The notes beneath the pieces are model-generated. The model saw only the letters and a program-made list of their open reading frames with translations, ran no database searches and had not been told where the DNA came from. A stretch of 64,000 nt of DNA. It comes from Magnolia sinica (Eukaryota > Streptophyta > Magnoliopsida > Magnoliales > Magnoliaceae). A program made the position numbers and the translations under genes. This document shows positions 1-11,248 of this stretch, in pieces. How positions within the stretch are numbered: position 1 is the first letter of the stretch; the number at the start of each line of letters is the position of its first letter. Where the stretch lies: NCBI RefSeq assembly GCF_029962835.1, contig NC_080583.1:53485658-53549657 (forward strand). The letters are read 5' to 3'.

Positions 1-163
1 ATCTGCAGACATTCATCATCTCCTTTTCCGGGTTCTTCTTTCCAATTCTCGTTTACATAGCTTTCTTCTGTTTTTTTTGGAATTCATAATTTTTTTCTTT
101 AGTTTTATTCATCTTAGGTTGCATCTTAGTTTAGTTTTCTTTCTTATATTAATAACATAGTTT
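1..163 (+). other. Leader upstream of a gypsy gag fragment
   Basis: Non-coding, T-rich sequence directly before a gag start codon at 164. It reads like the 5' untranslated leader of the Ty3/gypsy element whose gag follows. The primer binding site and LTR would lie left of the window and are not visible, so the assignment rests on position alone. Confidence 0.4.
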
Positions 164-517
164 ATGCTAGGACGTAGATCTCTAAACATAGAACTAGCAC
201 CGTTTGATCCTGAGATTGAAAGAACAATTCGTGAAAGATTGAGAAATACTCCTGTTGAAATGGCGAATGAGACTGAAGTTAAAGCTCTCAAAGATTATTC
301 AGCTCCTGTCCAATTTAATGCGCCTTCATGCATAGTGTTGCCAACCACTACGGCAGCACACTTTGAACTTAAACCTGGAGTCATACAATTGTTGCCATCC
401 TTTTATGGATTGGACAAGGAGGACCCATATCATCATGTGAAAGAATTCTTAAACATTTGCTCCACCTTTAAGTTCCAAAACTTTTCAGACGATTCGATCC
501 GCCTACGCCTGTTTCCA
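164..517 (+). pseudogene. gag: Ty3/gypsy gag N-terminal fragment (Tat/Athila-like)
   Basis: This is the N-terminal 118 codons of a retrotransposon Gag, the structural protein that builds the virus-like particle and packages element RNA. The frame is open from the ATG at 164. Residues 77-118 carry the block typical of plant Tat/Athila-type Gag: LPSFYGLDKEDPYHHVKEF, then a run ending IRLRLFP. In complete elements that block is followed by the FSLKDKAK-type part of the retrotransposon gag domain. Here homology stops at about 517, exactly where a different repeat begins. The remaining frame to about 586 belongs to that repeat and is not Gag. The fragment is a 3'-truncated relic in opposite orientation to the gypsy element that begins at 1515. 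Lineage assignment is from motif memory; the break is seen directly. Confidence 0.75.
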
Positions 518-1434
518 TACATCACGTGGGTCCCAATACATGTGGGCCCACCAATAAAATCAACGATGGAGATCCCTTTTCCATAAAAAACATAAGGTCT
601 GATGACCTTTCTCAATAGGAAAAATAACATCATGGGTCCATGGAGAATGGCCCCATCATGGGAGGAACATAGGAATTATAGTGGGCCATTGGCCACAACT
701 AGGGTCTGAAGTGAGATCCATACCATCAATCAGTAGGCTCCACTTGGCCCATCAATAAAACACAAATCTAGTCCTATAAACACCCACCAATTGCTAATCT
801 TCTAGGCTCCTTGGAATGCTAAGCTCTTTGGCTTCGATTTTAATGGAGGATGATGAAGACTGAAGGGCTAGGATGAAAGATTTGGGGGTAGGAAGTGGGC
901 CACACACTTGGGTCTCCTTGGAGCTTCTCTTTGGTTGCTTTGAAAAAATGGTGGAGAAAATGAGAGAGAGAGAGAGAGGAGATGTAAGGAGAGAGGGATG
1001 GGTGTGTGTAAGGAAGGGATGGGTGAGAGTTGACTTTTGGGTGAGAGAGGGATGGGTGCCATGCTTTATTGGTAAGAGAGGTATAGGCTAGGTATGAGTT
1101 GTGATGGGAAGTACTTGACTTGTGATTGATTGATTGATGTGATAGATTGGGTAGAGATTCTCTCGGGACTCGCAACATGCAGTATTTTTTCAATATAAAC
1201 ATGGGCCCACAACTCCTAGCCTGGGTATCGCATCAGTACGCAAGACACGGCGTTGGAACCACGACGACGGTGCGGTCGCTAGGGTATAAGTCTTGGGTTG
1301 AGTCGACTCAAGTCTATGGGATGCGACTTAGGGTCGTGTGCAAACACCAGTTATAGGTTGCAGGTTGCCAGAATTTCGACAGGGAGGATCGCGGGAGTCT
1401 AAGGAACAGTACGGACTAGGATACGTGCCTTACA
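518..1434 (-). mobile_element. Truncated copy D of the giant TGTAAGRCCCGTATC repeat family
   Basis: Read on the minus strand from 1434, this matches the first roughly 680 bp of copy B (48458 onward) and copy A (31140 onward). Shared landmarks are the TGTAAGGC-type terminus, GCGACCGCACCGTCGTCG and GATGCGATACCCAGGC, then a CT-rich leader (about 900-1060 here). Homology ends at the gag break at 517/518, so the rest of the unit is missing. The right terminus (TTACA at 1430-1434) abuts copia sequence, consistent with insertion into that copia element. No left target duplication can be found because the left end is lost. Open frames here are low-complexity. Confidence 0.75.
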
Positions 1435-1514
1435 GCAAGTTTACCGGTATTAATGGTGTCCTTAAAGTATCAAAGGAGGCACTCATAGTTATTATAGTGC
1501 AGAGGCATGGTAAC
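1435..1514 (+). pseudogene. pol: Ty1/copia pol, left piece of a split element
   Basis: About 26 codons of a plus-strand copia polyprotein, containing GVLKVSKEAL, a motif of the protease to GAG-pre-integrase linker of plant Ty1/copia. It stops at 1514 at the border of the big gypsy insertion. The same reading frame resumes at 37279, beyond a repeated GTAAC, and continues into the GAG-pre-integrase zinc-binding region. This pairing shows that the 35.8-kb block between them is one later insertion. The left side is bounded by repeat copy D. Confidence 0.85.
1510..1514. repeat. Target site duplication GTAAC, left
   Basis: GTAAC directly precedes the terminal TG at 1515. The same five bases follow the terminal CA at 37273 (37274-37278). 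A 5-bp duplication is usual for LTR retrotransposon integration. Continuity of the copia reading frame across the pair supports it independently. Confidence 0.88.
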
Positions 1515-2990
1515 TGTAATGCCTCAGTTTTCAGAACCTGAGTATACAACTCATTTCCTGAAATCGCGGGAGTTAGTGAATCAATAAGTGACAATCAAAA
1601 TAGAATCAAAGTGCAAATAGCGAAATCAAGCGTAGATAAGCCATAAACCAAAAGACAACAATATCTTGGTCCACTCAGCTGGGGACCCAAATACAAAACC
1701 CTCAAGTTTAAATGTTCTAAACAAGCCAACAATATCTATATCTACTGATTCAATCCAAAGTATTCTGCCGCTTCCTGATGTAGCTCCTCGTATAGCCCCT
1801 CGTCTTCTCCAGCTGCAACAGTCCTGAGATCCGTGCTATAATCGCTCATACCTGCACCTGCGTCCTCTGTACGGTTGAACATTGATGAATGAGTGGCCAG
1901 CTCAGTGTGAATTCTCCTCAAGATTACACATCGTCGTCATAGACAAGAATAGCATGAAAGAAAACAGGCCAAAAAAACATAACTATATGCAGTCTTATTA
2001 TATGCATGGATCGTGAATGCATCATCGACCTGGGCATGCTTATCCAGTTGACAGTTGGGCTCATCACCCATATAAAGATAGGCCATTAACGAAGCACATC
2101 ACATGCGTACATCACGTATTGCATAATGGCTGCCCATCGCGCATCACGTACGTAAATCGATAGTTGATGGTTCGACAACTAGCGAAACGATACCCCAATA
2201 ACTCAGAGGCACGTGCTACATCATCAAGAAATATCCACTCATCATCATCAATATGTTATGTATGCATGATCAGCCAGGCCATTATTAGTCAAATTACAAT
2301 CAACCAGTTTAAATAAGCTTAAGGTCACTACGGGGGGCTCGTCACCCAGCGTAGGCTGACGACTCGGGTATAGTGTCCCATTCCACCATCCCCGACTCAT
2401 GATTTTACCGCCTTAGGGTGTGGATAGAACCCATCAACATGTGGCCAATCAACTCTCAATGTATGAGAAACTACCATCGTATGCTGAATATGAATGAAGT
2501 GTTAAAGATATTGAATACATCGATTAAATGAGTCGGTATGTATGATTCAAATGTGAATAAACAACGGTAATAAAAATGTTGAAAGGTTCATTCCATAGTC
2601 AGGTAGGTGGAATCACTCCATAGATGGTAAATCCCATGAATTTAAACTGCCACTAACATAACCTCCATGTTGAGGGTCTAGTCTTATCCCAATCAATCTC
2701 ATTACACCCTAAGTACAGACTTTCTTTAAATAAAATTTTTCCTAGAGAGATTTTGATTCATATGTCTTGCAAACAATATAATAATATGAGAGGATGACAT
2801 GGAGATTAAGTAGTGAATTATCTGAAGTGACTAAGGCATGATTCAATAATCAAAGTAAAACTCATGTATCCATATAATTCAAGAGTCACTTAAGTAGTCA
2901 AGTTCTAACATTCAAATTGGATATGTATGAACATAACTTATCAATTCTAAGGCATGCATTCAAGTAAGCTAATCAAATGATTGAATCAAT

Positions 2991-3170
2991 GTATTCAAGT
3001 CATCTAATCAAGTGATTTAATCAATTATAAGATAGGTATTCAAGTAAACTGATCAAGTGATTTAATCAATTCTAAGACATGTATTCAAGTAAACTAATCA
3101 AGTGATTTAATCAATTATAAGACATGTATTCAAGTGAACTAATCGAGTAATTAACTAATTCTAGGATATC
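2991..3170. repeat. 45-bp minisatellite in the 3' LTR
   Basis: GTATTCAAGT recurs at 2991, 3036, 3081 and 3126, exactly 45 bp apart. Each is followed by CTAATCAAGTGATTTAATCA-like sequence. A partial unit lies at 2956. The corresponding array lies at about 24540-24755 in the 5' LTR, so the array existed before the element inserted. Confidence 0.85.
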
Positions 3171-4944
3171 GTTTGTAGTTATTATAAAAACTATATTTGG
3201 TCTAGTTTAGAGATGGAAAGCTCAAGGGGAGAAATCATCACCTGTAGGGTTGTATTCCCGTCCTCCATCTAAGTTCCCGTGAGTACCTTGCGGCCCAAAA
3301 TCACATAAGTAATCTCCTAAAGTCATAGTTTGTATTAGTCAAAGTCCTCAAAGTTTTATCTAACAAACACATTGAAGTTGTGTTGGTTTGAAAGGTCCCA
3401 TGAATAAGGTTATTTGGGCTGCATTAGAGTGACCAAGCCCTCCAGATTTTGTCCAACAAGTGGCCCAGATTGGGCCTGGAATCATCCCATAATTAAGGCC
3501 TGAACTAGGCCTGACTGGGCCCAACTTGTTAGACTTAATAGATACCCAGCAATTGGGCTGGGCTGGGCCGTTCCTTGGCACAGTAGTGATAAAGTCCACC
3601 CACCATGGTTGGTTGGGCCGGACAGTTGTTGGTCTAGCAACAATGAAATCCATGGGCACGCCTAATTGGGCCGTTTTCTAGCCCGGTACATTAAAATCCC
3701 AATGTGGGCTGACTGGTTTTCGGCCCACGAGACATTTTTTAATTAAATACCAACGTCTGCTGGGCTGGGCTCGTCCTGGCCAAGCACCCGAATATACTCT
3801 CTATGGACTAGGTAGCCCATTATTATCCCCACCTCAGGCCCATTCTTATGGCCCCATATGAGCTACTGGGCTGGGCTCGCCCTGGCCCAACAGCCACTTG
3901 AAATATCTTTAGGCTAGGCCATTTTCTGGCTTAACAGCATGTCTACAAAGGAGGCTAGGCCCACTGCAGGGTTTCAAGGCTAGCCCAACCACACGTCCGA
4001 GGGGGTAGTGCAGCCAACCTGCATCATGCAGGGGCGTCCTACCTGTCGTATGTAGGATGCATTCTAAGGTAAATGTGTTGTGGCCCACTGCTTGGTTTCA
4101 GAGGACCTGGGCCCACTACATGCTCCCAAAGGTTGGGCCATCACATGATTTCACAAGCTAGCCCGACACTACTTGGTGCAGCCCACTGAGATTCACGGTG
4201 GGGCCCACAAGGCATGCACTCGGTGAGGCCCATTATGATGTGTGTGGTGTGGCCCATTGTGATGTGTGTGGTTTGGCCCACTGAGATCTCGACTCAGTGA
4301 GGCCCATAGAGATTCACCTCCATCATCTGGTTTGAAGGCAGGGACCCTCCCTTGCTGGGCCCACATGCAGTGTGAGAAACACTCATCTCATTACCGGCCT
4401 GTTGAGTTGGGAAGGGTGCCGAAGCTCGGCCCATCATTTGCAATGAGCTAGGGCTTGCTCGTCTCAAGCCTTGTCTATGGTTGGCTTTAACTAGACGAGA
4501 CAACCACCTCACATGGCGTGGAGCTGGCCTGTAATCACTTCGGCTGCTAGCTCCGACAATCGAATGTTGTTGGCTACAAAATGGAAGGAACTGACCGTTA
4601 CCCGATCCATTCTTCGCCTGCCGAGTCAACTCACACACAGCTAACGCAGCTTGTATAATGCCCCACCTGTGATGTTCATTTCGGGTTAATGGGTTCTATG
4701 GTCGTTAGAAAAAACCTAACCGAGGCAACTCAAGGTCATGCCTGATGGAAGATCCTGGTCTCAGGACTCAATGGGGTAGCAACTCGACCTACCTGAGTGG
4801 TTAAAAGCGGACGAGTCGAGCTGACTTGCAACTGCCTCTCTCCCTCTCACTCTCTCCTATCTTCTCTCCTCCTCTCTCTCCTATTTCCTCTCCTTCTCTC
4901 TCTCCTATTTCTTCTCTAGTGTGGATTCCAATGTGGGCTAACAA

Positions 4945-4953
4945 CCTTTATAG
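4945..4953 (-). promoter_or_regulatory. TATA-like box of the 3' LTR
   Basis: Minus-strand CTATAAAGG, followed (minus) by a long GA-rich tract. The equivalent spot in the 5' LTR reads CTATAAATG (29754-29762). Conservation in both LTRs and position inside the LTR suggest the core promoter; no transcript evidence is available. Confidence 0.4.
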
Positions 4954-5521
4954 TCGAGAGAGCAAGCTTGCATGACTCAACCAATGGCTGAGATGAAAAT
5001 GCCCCTTGTCATGGCCATTCCTGACAAACCATTATGCATGAGGTCCATTCGACCCTAGGGATGGATTCCTATTGAGATGACCCACCAGAAAAGCATTCTT
5101 TCATCCATGGTGGGGCCCATCTCGTTATCATGGGTCAGACGCTCCAACGGGGAAGATGAGAGGGTAGTTAATGACAACCTTCCATCTACGGTATTTCCTT
5201 GAGATCTGGTCTGTTTGAACAGAACAGATGGAGCTTGTGATCACTACGGGGCCCACTGTTTGGGCCATTCATGTGCATTTTGGAATATCCCATGAGATAC
5301 TCCATATCTCACCATTTTCTCGTGAGACGAGATGTCTCGCGCTTCCAACTCGCATCGCCCTAGCAGGAGTAGCTGGGATCGATCCACGTGGCCCGGGGAA
5401 AGGCCCGGATCGTGCCATCACCCATTTCTTGAAAGGGAAATGTATACTTTTCTTTTCCTTAGTATAGGCTATTGTTCAACCATTTTTGGTAATAGGAGAA
5501 CACGCTCTCTAAAGGACGAAT

Positions 5522-6414
5522 TTGAGTGTTTGGATGATCTTTAACGGTCCTTAGTTCAGAGTTAGTTTGATTTGATGAAGTATCTGGCTTGTTAATTAAA
5601 AGAACTTCATCATTATCTGAACTTGAGGTAGGTGTATTCAAGTGATCATTGATGACCACATTAATGGACTTTTGAATCACACCGGTCCTCTTGTTCAGTA
5701 CTCGATATGCACGACTATTCAAAGAATACCTTAAAAAGATCCCTTCATCACTTTTAGTGTCAAACTTACACAGATTTTCATGGTCACGTAAAATATAACA
5801 CTTGCTGTCAAAAACTCAAAAGTATTTGACAGTAGGCTTCTTATCGAACCATAATTCATAAGCTGTCTTACAGTTTCATTTTCTCATATAGACCCGGTTG
5901 ATTATATAGCATGCAGTATTTACAGCTTCAGCCCAAAGATTTTTAGGGAGCTTCATACTATTTAACATTACATTAACCATTTCTTGAAGCACTCTATTGT
6001 TTCTTTCAACAATTCCATTTTGTTGTGGTGTTTTAGGTGTAAAAAATTCATGCGATTTTCCTTGATTGCAACAAAATTTCTCAAAACTACTATTTTCGAA
6101 TTCTGATCCATGATCACTACGGATTTTACTAACTTGAGAACCTTTTTCAGTTTAGATCTGTTTGAGAATCCTTTTTACTTCATCAAGGGTTCCTGATTTA
6201 TCCCTTAAGAAAAGGCTATCCAAGTGAATCTGATAAAATCATCCATGATTACTAGTATGTACTTCTTGCCACCTCGACTCTCCGTCCTGGTTGGTCCTAT
6301 AAGATCCATATGGAGAAGCTCAAGTAGTTTTGATGTGACATTGGAGTTCACCTTTTTGTGAGTGCTCCTAGTTTGCTTGCTAATCTGGCATTCGCCACAT
6401 ATTTTGGCTACTTT
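5522..6414 (-). pseudogene. pol: Copia integrase and post-integrase linker (second copy)
   Basis: Follows the GAG-pre-integrase segment after a stop at 6415. Minus-strand translation shows the zinc-finger end CGECQ, the core motif MDLIGPTR, the second catalytic aspartate in RSDHGSEF (about 6100-6125) and the glutamate context QQNGIVERNNR-like at about 5980-6030. The linker ORF at 5459-5722 carries SRAYRVLNKRTGVIQKS and an acidic serine-rich stretch. Integrase joins element cDNA to host DNA. Several stops and frameshifts interrupt it. Unlike the copy at 14862-16001, the second catalytic aspartate is retained here. The frame ends at 5522, where gypsy LTR sequence begins. Confidence 0.8.
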
Positions 6415-7764
6415 TTATAGTTTAGGTAGACCTCTTATTAGTTCTCTTTTGCTCAATCTATATAGATTGTGGTAGTATACATGTCTAAGGCGTTTATGCC
6501 ATAATTCAGTCTCATCAGTATGGACCATGTAACACGATTGAATAGATGAGCTAGAATCATTTACGATGTAGCAGTTTTCAGAAGTTCTACGACCAGTTAA
6601 TATTACTAAACTATTTTTGTTTAAAATTTCACACCCTAGGTTAGAAAATTTAACACTATGATTTTTATCGCATAATTGAAATATGCTTAATAGATTGTGT
6701 TTTAACCCTTCAACGTATAAAACATTCTCAAATAAAGGGAGGTTAGAGAGTTGAACCATACCTTGGCCAATAATCCTGCAGTTGCTACCATCACCAAATG
6801 TGATTGAACCATTAGTCATGTCTTTAAGAGTGGTGAACAGACCTTTGTCACCAGTCATGTTCCTTGAGCATCCACTGTCTAAGTACCACTTTGAATGGCT
6901 TAAAGCTTTGAAAACCGTGTGGGCAACCAACCAAGTAACCTTAGGAATCCATTTCATAATTGTTTTGGGTTTAGGAATATAGTTAGTCTTCTTATGTTTG
7001 TAGTTGTTGTAAGAATAACCCACTGAGTTAGATTTTAAGACCTCCTTAAGCAAATCAGCTATCTCTTCAGTCAAAGGGTTTTGATTCTGATTTTTATAGT
7101 TGATATGGATACTTTTACGGTTGAACGGTTGTAAAGTTCTAGCATTTTTAGAAACCTTTTGATTTGGGCTATTTCCCTTTGAGTTTGAAGACTCTCCTTT
7201 CACAAACTTAGGAGGTGTATTCTTCTGCTTGGGAGGAACATTTTTATCGTAGCCCAAACTAGATTGGTCACCACATTTTCTTGATCCAGACAAAAGGTTT
7301 TCTAACTTTGGATCACTTTGGGCATACCTCCATGTATCCTTTAAACTCAAAAGAGAAGAGACTTCAAGTTTAAGTTTTTCATTTTCAGATTTTAGATTTT
7401 CAATCAGGGAAGTTTTGAAATCTAAATCGCATTGTGATTTTTCAAAATAATATGAAATGTGGGACTTTTCTAAAACAAGTGAATCAAAATTTTCTTTAAG
7501 TTTTGAAAAATTTTCTTTTTGAAGTTTAAGTTTGACAGCAATTTTACAACTTTCCTTGTATAGGACATTATAAGCATCTTGAAGATCTTCTTCATTTTCA
7601 TGATCACTATTCATATTTTCTTCACTAGTAGAATCATCATGATCTGAAAAAGTGAACTTCGCTAAAGTCATAAGAGCTTTGACTTCATTGCCCAACTCGG
7701 TTTCAGAATCTTCTGATTCAAAAGAGGCTTCAATGCCAGAAGATTCATTCCAAGTAGCCAACAT
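6415..7764 (-). pseudogene. gag-pol: Copia gag C-terminus, protease and GAG-pre-integrase (second copy)
   Basis: A 449-codon open stretch. Residues 1-60 are acidic and serine-rich, and about 60-150 form a lysine/glutamate coiled-coil-like region, both typical of the long Gag spacer of Sirevirus elements. The aspartic protease motif WYLDSGCSRNMTG lies near residue 290. GAG-pre-integrase follows to the end, with the HHCC start in ELWHKRLRHVYYHNL. The protease DSG triad is intact here, but the usual H after SR is N, and LGH has become LRH. The ORF ends at a stop just before integrase proper. Confidence 0.88.
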
Positions 7765-8683
7765 TCCTTTCTTTTTACGTTCGTCCTTTTTAGGACACTT
7801 GTTTGCTAAATGCCCATATTTTTGGCAGTTGTAACATTGACTATCTTTTAAAGATTTTCAAGTTTTAGATTTAGATCTTTTCTTATCATTTGATTTTTGA
7901 AAGTCAACCCTCTTTTCACTTTTGAAAATCTTGTAACACTTGGCCATATCATCTTCAGAATTTTCAAAATCAGAATTTTCTTGAGAAATACATTTAAAAG
8001 ATTTAAGGGCAATAGATTTACTTTTAGGAGCTTTAAAATTTAACTCATAGGTTTGTAAAGAACCAAGTAATTCTTCAACCCTCATATTGTCCGTATCACG
8101 AAGTTCCTGGATCGTAGTCACCTTTGAGTTGAACCGTTCAGGTAGTAAGCGTAGTATCTTTGCACACACTTTACTTTCTAGGTTTTTATCGCCAAGACCC
8201 CACATAGAGTTCACAATATCATTCAATCTTGTATAAAAGTCCATGAACATTTCATTTTCCTCCATATGTATTTCCTCAAATTTGGTTGTGAGGAGTTGGA
8301 CTTTAGATTTTTTTAACAATTGACGTTCCCTTGTGTGTTATTTCTAAAATATCCAAAGCTTGCTTTGTAGTATCACAGGATATAATTCTTTTGAATTCAT
8401 CCGGTGATGGTGCGCAAGTGATTGCGTTTAGTACTTTTGCATTGGCATTACTCTCACTTTTCTAAAGTGTGGTCCAAGAAAAATAAGGTGAGATTTTCAT
8501 AGATTTGGATCCATCGATACTAGTTACTTTAATGGTAGGAGGGATCCATTCAGTCACTGTGGCTTGCCACATACTCTCATCCATGAATTTAAGGAAAATT
8601 TTCATCTTGGCTTTCTAATAGGCATAATTGGAGCCATCAAATGGTGGAGGCCTAATGACTAAAAGGCTATCAAAACTTGACAT
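7765..8683 (-). pseudogene. gag: Copia gag, N-terminal and zinc-knuckle part (second copy)
   Basis: The likely start is the ATG at 8683 (minus), beginning MSSFDSLLVIRPPPFDG, a usual Sirevirus/copia Gag start. The body (ORF 8319-7858) contains MEENEMFMDFYTRLNDIVN and ELLGSLQTYELNF, the conserved UBN2-type Gag core. A nucleic-acid-binding knuckle, CYNCQKYGHLANKC (CX2CX4HX4C), lies at about 7790-7835. At least one stop and one frameshift separate the pieces, so it is a pseudogene. The knuckle is intact here, unlike in the copy at 16002-17618. Confidence 0.85.
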
Positions 8684-8750
8684 CTTATAAATAACTTAGA
8701 TCGATTAGCTCAGGAAATAAATCTAAAAATATAATAACTAAAACGAGCTA

Positions 8751-8766
8751 TTAGGTTTTGATACCA
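8751..8766 (-). other. Primer binding site, second copia copy
   Basis: Minus-strand TGGTATCAAAACCTAA resembles the tRNA-Met primer site TGGTATCAGAGC. It lies two bases beyond the LTR terminal CA at 8769. This places the LTR at 8769-10729 upstream of a second internal region. Confidence 0.75.
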
Positions 8767-8768
8767 CT

Positions 8769-10729
8769 TGAAAAGGCATAGCTATATGTCCTAGAGGGGA
8801 GGTGAATAGGACTATGCCAAATTAAAACTTTAACAACGGAATTTAAATGAATAAAGTAAAGATAACACTATATACCAATCACTGTATGAAAATGTAAAGC
8901 AACCTTCGAATACTAGAACAGGGAGGTTAATACCAATGTTGTTCTAAGGACAACCTTGCACCATAAAAACCAAGGGTTTATGGCAGGACAACCTTACTAA
9001 AACAATTTGAATATCAAAAACTCAAACTGAAGGAAATAAAGGAAATAGTAAGAAATAAATTCTAAACTATTATAACATTCCCCACAATGCTTGAAATGTA
9101 AATATTACAACATTCACATCCACACATACATCCCACAAACTTGAATGATAAAAGATATAGAAATTACATAAACATTCAAATCACAAGACACAAAGAATTA
9201 TAGTGGTTCGCCTGTGTGTACACCAATTGTTAAACAACAGCCACACAGATTGCTACTCCACTCCTAATATCCTCACATAGGGGATATTAGCATTCACTAT
9301 CAAAAATAGGTTTTTCTCAGATTCACCCAAAACCTTCACAATTGTGTCTTTCAAATGGGCTTACACAATTCAAAAACCCCACTTCTGAGTTTTCTGGCTC
9401 TCCTTAGATAACCGACAAATTGAGATTTTTCTGGCTTAATCTCAAATAAAACCAAAAGAAGGAAATTTACAATAATGTAAAATACCTGGATTTCTCCTTT
9501 TTTAGTAGCCTGGAAGAACAAATCGGAGTAGAAGTTTGAATATAGAAGTTCAATTGTCCAATACTCACTTTAAAATGGTTCTAAGTTCTAATTGATTTTA
9601 AATTAATTCAAGTTGGGTTAGCTCTATTTGATTTTGATTCTAAGAAGTGGAATATCCCAATTCTTCTTTCAAATTAGATTGGAATGTAGAAATAAAATCA
9701 AATAAGAAAAGCTAATAAAAGAGAATTTTAAATATGCACAATGTAGCTTAACGAAGATCACAAACTTATCTCTTAGAGTGATGCCTTGATTTTACTTGAA
9801 TTGGATTATCAAACTCTAAAATTCGTGCTCTATTTATAGTTACAGAAATCGCATCTATGACTGGTCCTGTGGACACTACGACTGGTCGTAGGATGAACTG
9901 TATTTTGAAATTTTGATCGCGATCGGATAAAATCGTTCCACAACTGGTCATAGGCCTTGCACGACCGGTCGTAACACCTCCACGACTAGTCGTGACCATC
10001 CTATGACTGGTCGTGAGGCACCGGGTTTGTTCACTGTAGTTTGAGTCGTAGATCCTGAACTGGTCATAGGACGCGTCGTGCACTGTTCACATGACCGGTT
10101 GAACATAGTCTAGGATTGGTCGTAGTTCAACCAAAAAATTCAAAAAATTTACAACAAACTTAAGACTGGTCTTGGAATTTCTTGGACTAGTCGAGGCAGT
10201 TCTAGGACTAGTTGAACAAGGTCCAAGACTAGTCTTAGAATAGACCAAACATCTATAAAATGATTCAATTTGAATTATGTATACAAAATGACCTACCCTA
10301 AGGTCAATCTAAGGTCATTCATACCTTAAATGTGAAGTATGGACATTGAAACTTCATTTCTTCGGATGATGGTTGACTTTGAAGAATATGAAACTTTGAG
10401 ATCTCTACAAGATGTAGCTTGAACTTAAGATCTTCTAAAGCTTGAATTATACTTCATCTTGTACTTTATATTGAGTTGTACTTTAGTCTTGAGTTGTACT
10501 TGAGTCTTGAACAAGAACTTGCCTTTTGATGTAGCTCTTGGAAGACTCTGAACTTTGAAGCATACAGTACATGACCTTGCATTTCTTGAAGTAGATCACC
10601 ATTCTTAACTTAAAGCATTGTGATGCAGTGTCTTGAACATATAAATCAACATGCTACATAAGACACAGATTGTGTTTTTGGCACCACAAAATTTTACAAC
10701 TAAAGGAGCAGAAAACCATAGCACTTACA
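8769..10729 (-). repeat. Middle LTR of the copia tandem
   Basis: TG...CA-bounded. On the minus strand it starts TGTAAGTGCTATGG and ends CCTTTTCA. It is colinear with the LTR at 17704-19632. A polypurine tract abuts its start (right) and a primer site abuts its end (left), so it serves as 3' LTR of one copy and 5' LTR of the next. It contains a cluster of GACTGGTCG near-palindromes and ends in the CCTAGAGGGGAGGTG motif common in such copia LTRs. Confidence 0.9.
9880..10245. repeat. Cluster of CGACYGGTCG near-palindromes in the LTR
   Basis: About a dozen variants of CGACTGGTCGT, CGACCGGTCGT and GACTAGTC occur in this 366-bp span (for example near 9884, 9971, 9992, 10013, 10093, 10164, 10184 and 10233). 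The same cluster is in the other LTR at about 18800-19160. Palindromic repeats in LTRs have been described for Sireviruses; a role as protein-binding sites is inference. Confidence 0.8.
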
Positions 10730-10730
10730 A

Positions 10731-10742
10731 TCTCCCCCTTTG
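10731..10742 (-). other. Polypurine tract of the copia element
   Basis: Minus-strand CAAAGGGGGAGA next to the LTR start. This is the plus-strand priming site for reverse transcription, and the position and G-run are as expected for this group. Confidence 0.8.
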
Positions 10743-11248
10743 TCAAATTTGTGACAAAACACACTCCAAAAAAAAAGAGAAGCACAACATGCACCAGTTA
10801 TATAAGAGAACCAGTTATAGCCTAGTTAAAGAATCATGCACCAGTTATTATCAACTAGCACACTTTATTATGAACTAGGCAAAATAAGTCAAAATCCTTA
10901 CTTATTTACTCCCCTTGAGTAGCACACATGTATATCCATAAAAATTAATGCTATTACCCCACAATCCATATCCATTCCAATCAATCCAAACTACTTGAAA
11001 TCTTCTCCCCCCTTTTGTCACAATATGACAAAGGAAGCAAATAAGAAATGGAAAAGAAGGATTAACAAGAGAGTAATAAAGGAAATAACTAGACAAGGTA
11101 TGAGAAAAAATATAATCAAATTCAAAGCTCACATCTCATTACCTAACATAAACAAACGTCAGTTTCACAAACTGAAGGAAAATCAAAGGTCACACACCAA
11201 CAAAAGCAAAATAGTATTAGAGTTAATACAGACCAAATTATAAAACAC
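10743..11248 (-). other. Copia 3' non-coding region
   Basis: AT-rich sequence between the third ORF and the polypurine tract. A second purine stretch, minus-strand AAAGGGGGGAGA, occurs at about 11006-11018 and may be an additional polypurine tract, as known in Sireviruses. No coding potential is supported. Confidence 0.55.

Larger units (their letters stand above)
1515..5521 (-). repeat. 3' LTR of the nested gypsy element (truncated)
   Basis: Colinear with 23107-25056 plus 28240-30327 of the 5' LTR. It ends in GCATTACA (minus strand), and no primer site follows, so this is the 3' LTR. About 0.88 kb of the LTR start is missing at the right, where copia sequence takes over at 5522. Visible parts, left to right, are an AT-rich zone with a 45-bp minisatellite, a GC-richer zone of repeated GGCCCACTG-like units (3380-4320), a CT-rich tract (4838-4918) and a TATA-like box. 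No coding sequence is seen. Confidence 0.85.
5522..8768 (-). mobile_element. Second, truncated internal region of the Sirevirus-like copia tandem
   Basis: In element order this holds a primer binding site (8766-8751), gag, protease and integrase, then a linker broken off at 5522. It is a second copy of 14430-17703 in the same orientation, joined through the LTR at 8769-10729. RT, RNase H, the third ORF and the outer LTR are missing. The left break is directly fused to the gypsy 3' LTR. Confidence 0.85.

Noticed and set aside
840..1202. Ser/His/Pro-rich ORF on the minus strand
   Set aside because: It lies in the CT-rich leader of repeat copy D. Comparable frames in A and B are not conserved, so it is low-complexity translation.
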